From UBA1412 sp964609795 (GTDB lineage: Bacteria; Verrucomicrobiota; Verrucomicrobiia; Limisphaerales; UBA1412): DNA of 47,072 nucleotides. Below the pieces are notes generated by a model. It worked only from the letters and a program-made list of their open reading frames with translations, did no database searches and was not told where the DNA came from. The position numbers and the translations under genes are program-made. The stretch spans positions 1 to 47,072 of the forward strand of contig CAZSTC010000013.1 in the NCBI GenBank assembly GCA_964609795.1, in the 5' to 3' direction. Below, in pieces: positions 32,935 through 41,899 of the stretch. Numbering within the stretch: the first letter of the stretch is position 1; each line of letters opens with the position of its first letter.

Positions 32935-34812
32935 TTATTTCGCCGCTTCTTCGTTCACCAGAATCAGGTTATTTACGAAAGAATGTGGTTCGTCCTTATT
33001 GTCCATGAAGACGAAGGGGGCCATCTTTTCATTGACCGCGTTAAACGGAATATCCTCAATCTTGCCCGAGCTCTTATTCATATAGACAAAGGGACCCTTG
33101 CGATACACGACGCTGTCCAGGCGCGGCGTCTTATCCGACAGAGCTTTTTCCAAATCCACCCTCTGCATTTTGCGGTCTTCCAGAAACGGATGCGCCGTAT
33201 AAACCACGTGATAGATGAGCTTACCTGCCATCACATTCTTTTTCGGCAATGCAGTGAAGGTATTGCGGCCTGGACTCTTTGAGGGGATTAACTTCAGCTC
33301 TACCGTTTCCATTTTTGCGATATCGTTATTACTGGCCCAGGCAGTGACCTCTACTCTTTGAGCCCAGTCCGGAACTCGAATGTGAACCGGGGGAACCGCT
33401 GCACCGGACTTACCCTGAATCTCCAGATTGTAAGCGAAGAGATCCGGATTGTTTGCGGAATTAGCTGCCGGCTGAGATTTCAGTTTCCAGGAATTGCCAC
33501 CCACTTCGACATCCGTTTCGAAATTCATCGGGAAGTTGTACCATATTCCCGCGTCAGAACCGACGGCCAGATAGGAAAGCATTTTGTGGAGAGCCCAGGG
33601 TACATGGAAAGAGCAGCACCAGAGCGATTCCTGGGACTGCGTCAAATAAGCAAAGGGGCCTACATCATCCACGCCGATATTGCGATGGCCAAAGCCGCCA
33701 GTGCTCCACTGATTGGGCCTGATGCCGTTCCAATAGAGACGCTCGGCCATATCCAGATAGCGGGTCTGGCCCGTATTGGCCCAGAGAAGCAGGTTCAGGC
33801 GCAGCCAGTCACCTTCAGAGCAGCCTTCATCGCGCGTGTAACCAGTCACCCAGAATTTCTCGAGCACGCTGCCGGCCGGGTTCACATACCCGCCCGAGAC
33901 GGCTGCATCCCAACGCTGAACAGCGCGGTCCAAATATTTCTTATTCCCTGTCTGTTCATAGAGCCTCACTAACATACTGGTCTGGCTCAAACTCCCGTGA
34001 GAGTGGCCCACGGGCAGAACGTCAAAAGCTTCATGGAAATCGGCAAACTTGCAGGCCGTATCCAGATAGCGTTCGTCTCCGGTGATATGGTAAAGGTTCA
34101 GTAAACCCTCCATTCCTTCAAACACGCAGGTTACGTATGCCGAGGCATACTGGCCTTCAGTGCGGTACTCATCCATGCGGGTCGGATCGCAGAAGCGCGG
34201 ATAGACGGTATTGACGTAGAAATTACCCAGCTTGATCGCGGCTTCCTTCACGCCCGGATGGTCAAACTTCATTGTCGCCGCGGTGAGGCCCAGGAGCAGG
34301 CGGGCATTGCCCCAGAGAATCGGCATCATCAGCGTCTGATCAGTTGTCGGGTCAAAATCAATCGGCTTACTCCAATCGACCGGTGCGCCGAAGTGCCCAT
34401 CCTCTTTCTGATACTTGCCGATTTCATCAAGCAAAGCAGGCAGGACCTCGGGCCAGGGTTTATCGGCAGCGGAAACATCAGAGGTCACTTCGATGAAGCG
34501 GCCGGAAATATCACCACTGAAATTCGTGAACCAGCGTTTCTGGTTGAAGTTCACATCCGCCAGAATGAAATCCTTATCAAAGGGCGCTTTGGTGAGGCGC
34601 TCAAGCCCCATGTCATAAGAAACCTTGGCATCCCCCACCAACTGTGTTGAAGGGTTTGAGACCACATTCGGACGTTGCCATCCTGTAAGGCTCAGGAGTT
34701 TCGTAGATACATAGGAAGAATTTCCAATGTATCCTTTTTTTTCCGGGAGCGAATCGCACCCGACCAGGAGAGCGCAACACAAACCGGCGCTCAATAGATA
34801 GATTTTATTCAT
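32935..34812 (-). CDS. GH127-type (beta-L-arabinofuranosidase-like) lipoprotein, copy B
   Basis: 625 residues from the ATG at 34812; a paralogue of copy A with the same architecture: lipobox LVGC, alpha/alpha-barrel, the E-x-C motif in TRDEGCSEGDW, CC in ESLWCCSFHVPW, then the beta-sandwich. Its N-terminal linker after the lipid cysteine is different (SLPEKKGYIGNSS against SLPSKKQCCGNMF) and the C-terminal domain has diverged. It is 41 bases downstream of the intact kinase gene, so it keeps the ancestral position, and copy A is the derived location. A GTG at 34827 would add five residues. Function as for copy A; a shifted substrate range is possible. Confidence 0.86.
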   Translation of the reverse strand: MNKIYLLSAGLCCALLVGCDSLPEKKGYIGNSSYVSTKLLSLTGWQRPNVVSNPSTQLVGDAKVSYDMGLERLTKAPFDKDFILADVNFNQKRWFTNFSGDISGRFIEVTSDVSAADKPWPEVLPALLDEIGKYQKEDGHFGAPVDWSKPIDFDPTTDQTLMMPILWGNARLLLGLTAATMKFDHPGVKEAAIKLGNFYVNTVYPRFCDPTRMDEYRTEGQYASAYVTCVFEGMEGLLNLYHITGDERYLDTACKFADFHEAFDVLPVGHSHGSLSQTSMLVRLYEQTGNKKYLDRAVQRWDAAVSGGYVNPAGSVLEKFWVTGYTRDEGCSEGDWLRLNLLLWANTGQTRYLDMAERLYWNGIRPNQWSTGGFGHRNIGVDDVGPFAYLTQSQESLWCCSFHVPWALHKMLSYLAVGSDAGIWYNFPMNFETDVEVGGNSWKLKSQPAANSANNPDLFAYNLEIQGKSGAAVPPVHIRVPDWAQRVEVTAWASNNDIAKMETVELKLIPSKSPGRNTFTALPKKNVMAGKLIYHVVYTAHPFLEDRKMQRVDLEKALSDKTPRLDSVVYRKGPFVYMNKSSGKIEDIPFNAVNEKMAPFVFMDNKDEPHSFVNNLILVNEEAAK

Positions 34813-34853
34813 AATTGTTTTACTCACTTAAAAGCTCTTTTTTCTTAATTACC

Positions 34854-35864
34854 TTAATCAAGGGGCTCGACAAACTGCGGTTTGAAGAGGCTGATATTGA
34901 GCGAACTCAAAACCCTGTTGAGTTCCCCATACATCGCCTCGTCCCGATAGGTGCCGACAATGGCCCCACCGGAACCGCAGAACTTGGCGCTGGCTCCCAC
35001 CGAGCGGGCCGCCTCTACCATTTCCAGATTGCCTTTGCTAATTTGGTAAATCTCTTTGCGTTTATCGAAATTGGAATTCAGGAGCGGCCCTAATTCTTCA
35101 TGGCCTTTGCCGGCACGAATGGCCGCGCTGACTTTATCGGTCAATTCTCCCCAAAAGCGCATGGCATTGAGCACTTCGGGCTCGGCGCGATTGTAGCGGC
35201 CGCGAATGTCGTTATGGAAAACTTCGGTCCCCTCGCTCATCTCGTCACGATAGGCAATATAGATCGGCGGGAGATTTTTTAAGGGCAGATACTCGTAGCG
35301 CCCGTACCCGTGAGCCCGCATGAATTCCCAGTCAAAATCCATATAGACCAGGCCCTGATAAACCTGCGCGACGCGGTCTTGCAGCCCGGCCGGTATCGCA
35401 AGCTCTTTGTTCTCCACAGAGAGAATCAGGTTTGCCTGAACCGGCTTCGGGATTCGCAGCCCGTAGAAGCTCATCAAAGCACGCATACAAGCCGTAATAA
35501 TCGCGCTGGAGCCGGCCATACCAACACGGCTCGGGATATTGGTCTGGTAGCGCAACGTGAAATTACGCCCGTCCAACTTGACGCCATTGGCCTTGCAGTA
35601 ATCGTGAAAAACCTTGATGCTCGCCTTGAGCAGACGGATCCCGCCGTAATAGCCATTGAGCAGCACGTCGCCGGATAAATCCTCGATGTTTTTGAATTTG
35701 GATTCATCGCGGCTATTGGAAAGAATCTCCAGCTCGGGCGTTTCATAAAGGAGGACACTGGCCCGGTAATTACTGAATGTAAACGAAATCGTTTTACCGT
35801 GGTAGCCATCGGAGGGATTTCCCACCAAACCGGCGCGCGGATAAGCTACGGATTCAATAATCAT
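34854..35864 (-). CDS. GHMP-family sugar kinase, glucuronokinase-like
   Basis: 336 residues, cytoplasmic. The N-terminus AYPRAGLVGNPSDGYHGKTIS closely resembles plant glucuronokinase (ARVGLLGNPSD.Y.GRTIS). The GHMP ATP loop is SRVGMAGSSAIITA, a substrate-region motif is GLQDRVAQVYQGL, and the third motif is AKFCGSGGAIVG. The family phosphorylates a sugar hydroxyl with ATP; D-glucuronate 1-kinase is the best guess, with other sugar 1-kinases possible. The ATG lies 2 bases after the GH5 stop codon, so it is co-transcribed with GH5 and the GH127 gene downstream. Its 3' end was copied into the duplication junction near 32.8-32.9 kb. Confidence 0.82.
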   Translation of the reverse strand: MIIESVAYPRAGLVGNPSDGYHGKTISFTFSNYRASVLLYETPELEILSNSRDESKFKNIEDLSGDVLLNGYYGGIRLLKASIKVFHDYCKANGVKLDGRNFTLRYQTNIPSRVGMAGSSAIITACMRALMSFYGLRIPKPVQANLILSVENKELAIPAGLQDRVAQVYQGLVYMDFDWEFMRAHGYGRYEYLPLKNLPPIYIAYRDEMSEGTEVFHNDIRGRYNRAEPEVLNAMRFWGELTDKVSAAIRAGKGHEELGPLLNSNFDKRKEIYQISKGNLEMVEAARSVGASAKFCGSGGAIVGTYRDEAMYGELNRVLSSLNISLFKPQFVEPLD

Positions 35865-35866
35865 AA

Positions 35867-37438
35867 CTACTTTTTAAAGTTTTTCTGAAAATGCTCCATC
35901 AGTAATTTCTGTCTGTCAGTGGGTGTCGCGCTCCGACTGCGGTCCTCCTGAGAAGTGCCGTGCTCGACGCTCCAGCCATCCCATTCACGAAACGCATGGT
36001 AGCTCCAATCCCAGCCATATTCCTCCATGAGATCGGTCAAATCCCGGAGATAATTGTAGGCGCTATTGCCCGGAGCCCAGCGGATGGCGGAGAACTCGCC
36101 CATGTAAATCGGCACGTTATATTTCTTCTGAAATTCCACAGCGGGCTGGAGAGCTTTTCGCATCTGCTCTTTATCCCAGTGGACACCGTCGATCTCGCCC
36201 GGGTAGGAAACTGAACCGGGCCGGCCACCAAAACCCTGATGGGTGAAGACATGCGGTGTATAGAAATGCGGACTATAGACCACGTTGCCAAGAGCCAGCG
36301 GACGGAACCCGCTCAAGGCCTCCACACCGCCCCAGTGGTTCGGCTCAATAATGAGAGTGCGCTCGGGGTCAATCGCTCTGACGGCACGAGCGGTTCTCTC
36401 GGCCAGCGATTGATTTTTGCCGGTACCATGCCAGCGGGCAACACCGCGAGTGAACTCATCATCCACCGGCTCATTCATGAGGTCGAAGCCCCAGATACCG
36501 GCCTTACCCTTATAACGGAGGGCGATCTTTTCCCAGATGCGGACAAATTTATCCTGATAGCGTTGATCGGTCCAGATTCCGCCGCCACTGGTGACGTAGC
36601 CGCTATCGCCCAGTCCGGAGCCCGGAGGCGAATGCAGGTCCAGCGCGATCAGCATATCCCTCTTCACGATCTCGGGCAGGAAGACGTCCAGTTTATCCAG
36701 ACTTCGATCCAGCCAGGCGTCGTACTCCTCATCGGTGGGAGTCTTGCCAGTATAAATCAACTGCCAGCGCATGAGGTTCGCTCCCCAGGAACGGAGCACG
36801 TCCAGGTCCTCAATCGTGAAGGAGGAGGGCGAAATCATCGCACCGCGAAGGCGCTCCTGCGGGTGAGTTTTCTCCATCTCGGGCCGACGCAGCTTTGCAT
36901 CGGCAACAAAGTCATACTGAAGCTTCTCGATTCTCACATCCGAAAACCATGCCTCGCCGGAAACCTCTTCCAAGCCCAGGTGCAACACGACCGAAGTCGC
37001 GCCGGGAGTTATCGGTGCAATGAAGCTTATCTCCGTCCAATCCGAACTGCCGGAATTTATCTGACGTTGGGGCCAGCTCCTGCCGTTGGGTGAATCCATC
37101 ACGAGCATAAACTTGACGCCGTTCCAGCTCTGGGGTTTTTCGCTCACATTCTGCCAGCGAATCCAGGCGCTGCAAAAGAGCTCGCCCGGTCCCAATAATT
37201 CCTTGGGAAGCGGGTACTGAATCGCCGAGCCGCCCCGGTCTGAATCTTTCTTGAAATGAACCGCATTGCCTTTTTCCAGACCTGGCATCCACTTTACTTC
37301 CGAGCCGCCCTGCCAATGGCTGAGAGAATCCTCATCGTGGAAATCCTCGCTCCAGTTGATTTTGAGCTCCGCAGCGTTGCCGCCGGGACTAAACATCCAG
37401 AAGGAGGCCGCACACAATAACACGAACCATTTTTTCAT
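35867..37438 (-). CDS. Exported GH5-family glycoside hydrolase with N-terminal carbohydrate-binding domain
   Basis: 523 residues. The signal peptide (MKKWFVLLCAASFWMF) is followed at about 28-172 by a beta-sandwich resembling carbohydrate-binding modules of the CBM4/9 type (EDFHDED...HWQGG, ... AWFSDVRIE). The GH5 TIM barrel runs from about 195 to 515. The acid/base is E323 in FDLMNEPVDDE and the nucleophile E448 in IYMGEFSAIRW. GH5 includes endoglucanases, mannanases, xylanases and others; the exact substrate cannot be assigned. Start at ATG 37438; the frame continues to a TTG at 37444. It lies 12 bases after the isomerase gene and 2 bases before the kinase gene. Confidence 0.88.
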   Translation of the reverse strand: MKKWFVLLCAASFWMFSPGGNAAELKINWSEDFHDEDSLSHWQGGSEVKWMPGLEKGNAVHFKKDSDRGGSAIQYPLPKELLGPGELFCSAWIRWQNVSEKPQSWNGVKFMLVMDSPNGRSWPQRQINSGSSDWTEISFIAPITPGATSVVLHLGLEEVSGEAWFSDVRIEKLQYDFVADAKLRRPEMEKTHPQERLRGAMISPSSFTIEDLDVLRSWGANLMRWQLIYTGKTPTDEEYDAWLDRSLDKLDVFLPEIVKRDMLIALDLHSPPGSGLGDSGYVTSGGGIWTDQRYQDKFVRIWEKIALRYKGKAGIWGFDLMNEPVDDEFTRGVARWHGTGKNQSLAERTARAVRAIDPERTLIIEPNHWGGVEALSGFRPLALGNVVYSPHFYTPHVFTHQGFGGRPGSVSYPGEIDGVHWDKEQMRKALQPAVEFQKKYNVPIYMGEFSAIRWAPGNSAYNYLRDLTDLMEEYGWDWSYHAFREWDGWSVEHGTSQEDRSRSATPTDRQKLLMEHFQKNFKK

Positions 37439-37450
37439 CTTCAATAATAC

Positions 37451-38335
37451 TTAAATTGTTTCTATGAGTTTTTTGAGACGCTCTCCGTATTCAACATAAG
37501 AGCGGTACTGCATCTCTGCCGAAGCGCTGACGCTTGCATCGTGGAACACGACGGCAATATGGGGCTCGATGCTGACACCCTTATTGTAACCGCTTTTCTT
37601 CAGGTCGCTCAGGATCTCCTTCACGTACCCCTGCCCCTCGCCCGGGAAAGTGTAGATGGCCTCGTTCTTATCCGCATCCCAGTAGGCATCCTTCACATGG
37701 ACATGGTCGATAAAGGGCTTCACCTGCTGATAAAATTCCCAGCCATTCTGCTTGGGCTGCGGTTCGGGTTTGCTGCGGTCAGTGTTGAAAATGGGATTCC
37801 CCGTATCATAGACCCAGCGGAGTCCGGGGACGTTTTCCAGGAGCCGCAGAGCATGCGCCGGGCTCATTCCCCCATAATTCATGCAATTCTCGTGGAGCGG
37901 CGTGATGCCGGCATCCAGAAATCTGCGGGTAATTTCGCGCATTCTCCTGAAGCGCTCCTCTTCATATTGCTCGGTGCCTGCCTCAACGGCAAAACTCATC
38001 ACTCGGATATAGCGTGTGCCCAGAGTTTGCATTCGCTCAATCGCCCGGACCACCTCTTCAAGGGTCGGCTCGAAAGGCTGGGTAATTTTCTTAGCCCAGT
38101 TGCCTATGGTTGAGCCGAAGCAATAGACGCCGACTCCCGAATCCTTGAGCTGCCTCTCGACAATGTTAAAAGCCTCCTGCGGCAGATCGTGGATATTGGC
38201 CTTGGGGAAACCGGGCACTTCCACCGAACGGGCTTCAATGTAGTTCCATCCCAGTTCGCGCGTGGCCCGGATCTGGAGTTTCATCAATGCGCCGGCCTCG
38301 TCGCTGATTCCCATTAAAATCATCTTCGTATTCAA
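37451..38335 (-). CDS. Sugar phosphate isomerase/epimerase (xylose-isomerase-like TIM barrel)
   Basis: 294 residues. The usual metal ligands of this family are visible: Glu in HENCMNYGG, Asp in YDTGNP, His in HVHVKDA and Glu in SIEPH. It probably interconverts a sugar, sugar acid or keto-sugar released by the secreted enzymes; the precise reaction is not predictable. The start is decided by AGGAGAG five bases before the TTG at 38335; the ATG at 38323 has no such site. It begins 16 bases after the Gfo/Idh/MocA gene. No signal peptide, so cytoplasmic. Confidence 0.85.
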   Translation of the reverse strand: MNTKMILMGISDEAGALMKLQIRATRELGWNYIEARSVEVPGFPKANIHDLPQEAFNIVERQLKDSGVGVYCFGSTIGNWAKKITQPFEPTLEEVVRAIERMQTLGTRYIRVMSFAVEAGTEQYEEERFRRMREITRRFLDAGITPLHENCMNYGGMSPAHALRLLENVPGLRWVYDTGNPIFNTDRSKPEPQPKQNGWEFYQQVKPFIDHVHVKDAYWDADKNEAIYTFPGEGQGYVKEILSDLKKSGYNKGVSIEPHIAVVFHDASVSASAEMQYRSYVEYGERLKKLIETI

Positions 38336-38351
38336 TTGCTCTCTCCTGATA

Positions 38352-39515
38352 TTATTTTGTGAATGACTTTGAGAAATCGCCGCCCTCCACCTCGCGCTTC
38401 TGCTTGATGTGGGTCGATTGGGCGATCAATTCTTTCAGCTTATCTTCATAGGCTTTGCTATCGAGCGGCAGCTCCACTGTTAGGCCGATCAATGAACTGT
38501 AGAGGATGCTGTTGGCCAGCTCGACAGAATGAATTCCTTCCCGAGCCGGAGCGATCAGGCTGGCTCCGTCGAGAATGGCATCCACAAAATTCTGGGTAAT
38601 GCGCTTGTGCTGTGCACCCGTATCCGCATAGGGAATATCAACCTCCCAGACTTCCGGCTTTGCGAAACCGATTTTGGATTCCTCGCAGAATATATGCATA
38701 TCCGTCTCATTGCGGGTAAAGCTGATAATGCCATCCTCCAGAACGAGGCGTCCGCGGGTGCCGGCGATTTCCAAACGGTTGGTGCCGGGCGTTTCGCCGG
38801 TACTGGTCACAAAGATACCTGTGGCGCCATTGGAATACTCCAGAAAAGCGCTCACGTTATCCTCTACTTCAATATCGTGATACCTGCCCAGTTGCGCAAA
38901 ACCGCGCACCTTGGAGGGCATCCCGCAGAACCACTGCAATAAATCCAGATTGTGCGGGCATTGGTTGAGGAGGACTCCGCCACCCTCGCCTTTCCAGGTC
39001 GCGCGCCAGCCGCCGCTGGCATAATAGGCCTCGGTGCGGAACCAATCGGTATTGATCCAATTCACGCGGACGATTTGCCCCATTTCGCCGGAGGAGATCA
39101 GTTTTTTGATTTTCTCAAACTTCGGATCGGTCCGGAGCTGGAACATCGCTGCGAAAACCTGCCCCGGTTTATTATGGGCGGCGATCAGGCGCTCGCAATC
39201 GGCTTTGTGAACGGAGATCGGTTTCTCGGTCAAAACATGCAGGCCCTGATGCAGGGCGTCAATCCCCTGCACCGTGTGGAAGTAGTGCGGAGTGGCGATC
39301 AGGAGCGCATCGATTTTCCCGGAGCGGACCATTTCTTCGCAACTCTCAAAAACGGATACTCTGTCGGCGTAAGACTCCAGACTTCCCGGAAAGGCATCAC
39401 TCACGGCAGTGAGCTGGGCACGGGCAACCTCTCCCTTCAATAAATAGTCGGCGTGGAAGCGTCCCATATTCCCCAGTCCCACGATTCCAATTCGTACTTT
39501 TTTCTCGCTCATCAT
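38352..39515 (-). CDS. Gfo/Idh/MocA family oxidoreductase (cytoplasmic)
   Basis: 387 residues from the ATG at 39515 (an ATG at 39512 is equivalent). NAD(P)-binding IGIVGLGNMGRFHADYL, then LIATPHYFH and the catalytic-lysine motif TEKPIS; the C-terminal domain has GGGVLLNQCPHNLDLLQWF. Unlike the Tat-exported relative near 15.3 kb, this one has no signal and acts in the cytoplasm, probably on a monosaccharide or its acid from the saccharide operon. It is the first gene of that operon on the minus strand; the 121 bases upstream separate it from the ABC exporter gene, and no clear promoter was recognised there. Confidence 0.9.
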   Translation of the reverse strand: MMSEKKVRIGIVGLGNMGRFHADYLLKGEVARAQLTAVSDAFPGSLESYADRVSVFESCEEMVRSGKIDALLIATPHYFHTVQGIDALHQGLHVLTEKPISVHKADCERLIAAHNKPGQVFAAMFQLRTDPKFEKIKKLISSGEMGQIVRVNWINTDWFRTEAYYASGGWRATWKGEGGGVLLNQCPHNLDLLQWFCGMPSKVRGFAQLGRYHDIEVEDNVSAFLEYSNGATGIFVTSTGETPGTNRLEIAGTRGRLVLEDGIISFTRNETDMHIFCEESKIGFAKPEVWEVDIPYADTGAQHKRITQNFVDAILDGASLIAPAREGIHSVELANSILYSSLIGLTVELPLDSKAYEDKLKELIAQSTHIKQKREVEGGDFSKSFTK

Positions 39516-39636
39516 ATGACAGTTTTTACCGCTAAGAGGCAGTATCGCCCCATTTATATGAAGGGACAATCAAAATATTCCGCTTGAATGGCGAAAATTC
39601 TCCTTTATTACCAAAATCTTTCCGGTTATTCCCGGG

Positions 39637-41469
39637 CTAAAAATCGCCGGAAAAGGCTCCGGCATTGAGCGGACGCTGGGCCGATTCCACCGCGCGGCGA
39701 TAGTATTCGCTTTTCTGCAAGAGGCTTTCGTGGGTTCCGACGGCCTGGATTTCTCCATCTACCAGGATCAGAATGCGTGAGGCCCGAGCCAGGGTCGAGA
39801 GTCGATGCGCGATGACGAGAGTGGTCCGATCCTGAGCCAGTTCTTCCAGAGCGTCCATGACCTGCCGCTGATTTTCCGCATCCAGCGAGCTCGTCGGCTC
39901 ATCCAGAATAAGAACCGGGGACTCCTTGAGCAATGCGCGGGCCAGGCAAATTCGCTGCATCTGCCCCATGCTGAGGCGGTTTTGTCCGTCACCCACTTCG
40001 GTTTCATAGCCCTGCGGCAACTGCATGATGAAGTCATGCGCATGAACTTTCCGGGAAACTTCGATCATCTCCTCCTCGGTGACCTCCTCCCGCCCAAAGA
40101 GGATATTTTCTCGGATGCTGCCCGGCAGAAGCAGCGGCTCCTGATGGACAACGGAGACGGAACGGCGAAGGATATTTAAATCCCATTGGCGCACATCGAC
40201 TCCGCCCAGGCGAACGGTCCCGAACTGGGGATCAAAAAAGCGGCAGACCAGTTGCGCCAGAGTTGTTTTACCCGCACCGCTGGGGCCGACCAGACCGATA
40301 AACTCGCCCGGCTTCAGATGGAAGGTGAGGTTTTTCAAGACGGGCCGCTCGGGTTCATAGCCGAAACTGACCCCTTCGAAATCGACCGAACAGCCATTCT
40401 CAGAAGCACTTTCGGGCGATGCCAGGGGTGCCAGGACTTTTCCGGCATCGGGGCTCACGATCTCGGGCTGGGTATCGAGCACTTCGAAAACACGCTCCAC
40501 GCCTGCGCGCGAATCAGCCAAGGTCGAGCCGGCCAAGATCAGTTTCTGCAGGGGCTCATAGAACTGGCTCAGATAGGTGATAAAAACCACCAGCTCGCCG
40601 ACGGTCAGACGCCCTGCCGTCACTTCCCGGGCACCTGCCCAGATAATGGCCGCCATGCCGCCCGAAAAGATAATCGCCACCGTCGTCTGATAGAGAATTT
40701 CAGCCGCATGCTGCAGCAAACGGCGCGACCAGGCATCGCGGTTGTAGACTTCAAAGCTCTCGGCGACCTTTTTCTGCTGGGAATAACTCTGGATGGCGAC
40801 AATGGAGGAAACCGTCTGCTGAATGTAGGAAGCGACCAGGCTGTCGGCCTGATGCGCCTCTCTGCTGCGCCGGTTCATCTGCCCGCCGTAGACCCGGATT
40901 CCGAGAAAGAGCATCGGCAGCGTAAAGCAGGAGACCACGGTCAGGGTCTGGTTCACGTACCACATCACCCAAAGCATACTCAGCATGGAGATGAAGCTGG
41001 CCGCTGAAGAAAACCAGACATGCTGGAAGAGCGTCTGGAAAGAATAAGTATCCCAGCAGACCCGGTAAATCACATCCCCCTGTTTATGCCGCAGGAAATA
41101 GCTTTGGGACAAGTGCAGAAGCCAGGAAAAAACCTGCTTGCGGATGGCTCGGAGTCCTTTGAGGCCGATCCGGATAACGACGTAATTCTGAAGAGAGCCC
41201 AGTCCGCTGGAGAAGAGATGAATGAGGAAGATGCTCGCCGCGCAGAGGATGACCTGAGAATGCAGGGAAAGCCCGACGATCCACGTACCCCAGTCTCCCA
41301 TCCAGTCCGGGAGACCCTTATCCCCCAGCACCGAATCCAGGAGGAACGCTACCGGCCACGGCTTGAGGATGCTCACCGCCGTCCCCAACAGGAGCAAGAG
41401 GAGGGCAAAGAGAATCGCCCCGGCCTGTGAGCGGTAAAGCAGCAGAACTCTGTTCAAGCTCCACCTCAT
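39637..41469 (-). CDS. ABC exporter (fused membrane and ATPase domains, MsbA/MdlB type)
   Basis: 610 residues: an N-terminal six-helix transmembrane domain (about 1-310) and a C-terminal ATPase with Walker A VGPSGAGKTT, signature LSMGQMQR, Walker B VLILDEPTSSLD and a switch histidine in VIAHRLSTL. The signature has methionine in place of the usual second glycine (LSGGQ), a mild deviation. Exporters of this layout move lipids, lipid-linked sugars, peptides or drugs as homodimers or heterodimers; no partner half-transporter is adjacent, so a homodimer is likely. It is upstream of, and in the same direction as, the saccharide operon, but 121 bases away. Confidence 0.9.
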   Translation of the reverse strand: MRWSLNRVLLLYRSQAGAILFALLLLLLGTAVSILKPWPVAFLLDSVLGDKGLPDWMGDWGTWIVGLSLHSQVILCAASIFLIHLFSSGLGSLQNYVVIRIGLKGLRAIRKQVFSWLLHLSQSYFLRHKQGDVIYRVCWDTYSFQTLFQHVWFSSAASFISMLSMLWVMWYVNQTLTVVSCFTLPMLFLGIRVYGGQMNRRSREAHQADSLVASYIQQTVSSIVAIQSYSQQKKVAESFEVYNRDAWSRRLLQHAAEILYQTTVAIIFSGGMAAIIWAGAREVTAGRLTVGELVVFITYLSQFYEPLQKLILAGSTLADSRAGVERVFEVLDTQPEIVSPDAGKVLAPLASPESASENGCSVDFEGVSFGYEPERPVLKNLTFHLKPGEFIGLVGPSGAGKTTLAQLVCRFFDPQFGTVRLGGVDVRQWDLNILRRSVSVVHQEPLLLPGSIRENILFGREEVTEEEMIEVSRKVHAHDFIMQLPQGYETEVGDGQNRLSMGQMQRICLARALLKESPVLILDEPTSSLDAENQRQVMDALEELAQDRTTLVIAHRLSTLARASRILILVDGEIQAVGTHESLLQKSEYYRRAVESAQRPLNAGAFSGDF

Positions 41470-41636
41470 TTCAGCCGCACCTTTCTCCCGCGCTCTTCAA
41501 ACATTCTGCAATGAGGGTAGTTTAAAGCGGTGCTGCGGGCAAGTGATTTCCCCAACCTTTTCAAAAGGGCGACAAACAGCACGTGCTCTCAACCGAAAAA
41601 ACGGGAGAGCTTCTCTAACTTAATCTGTAAAAACCG
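41470..41636. other. Spacer between the ABC exporter and fmdB-like genes
   Basis: 167 bases with no open frame of interest. A 6-bp inverted repeat (ctctc region around 41582-41615) is present without a T tract. No promoter or terminator could be supported. Confidence 0.3.
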
Positions 41637-41867
41637 CTACTTTTTGGAAGAGGAAGTTTCCGTGCTCTTGGGGGAGGATTTTTTCTTATAATCGTTCTCG
41701 TAAAAACCGGCTCCTTTGAAAATAATCCCCGAACCCTCTCCGATCAGTCTCTTGACGGGACCCTTGCACTTTGCATCCGGGCAGACCTTAATCGGCTCGT
41801 CGCTCATCTTCTGAAACAACTCAAATTCTTTTCCGCACTTGTTACAAACGTATTCGTATGTAGGCAT
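41637..41867 (-). CDS. FmdB-family zinc-ribbon protein
   Basis: 76 residues from the ATG at 41867 (MPTYEYVC), the family-standard N-terminus; a frame back to 41891 adds residues without homology. Zinc-ribbon ligands are CNKC near the N-terminus and CPDAKC in the middle, followed by the family segment GSGIIFKGAGFYENDY and a Ser/Lys-rich tail. Members are annotated as putative regulatory proteins, with no firm function. It is divergent from smc across a region with DnaA-box-like sites. Confidence 0.9.
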   Translation of the reverse strand: MPTYEYVCNKCGKEFELFQKMSDEPIKVCPDAKCKGPVKRLIGEGSGIIFKGAGFYENDYKKKSSPKSTETSSSKK

Positions 41868-41882
41868 AATCTTTCTAACCTT

Positions 41883-41899
41883 GTTGTTCACAGAACAAC
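41883..41899 (-). other. Inverted repeat just upstream of the fmdB-like gene
   Basis: gttgttc-aca-gaacaac, a perfect 7-bp inverted repeat 16 bases before the start codon. It would form a leader hairpin or an operator and overlaps the near-match DnaA box. Confidence 0.45.

Larger units (their letters stand above)
30856..34983 (-). repeat. Tandem duplication of about 2.06 kb (GH127 gene plus kinase 3' end)
   Basis: Two adjacent units, about 30856-32920 and 32914-34983. Homology includes about 20 bases after each GH127 stop codon, the whole gene, its 45-base upstream region, and the kinase 3' end. Identity is uneven: one tract of 95 bases (31668-31762 and 33716-33810) is identical, whereas the N-terminal linker and the C-terminal domain differ clearly. 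Confidence 0.85.
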
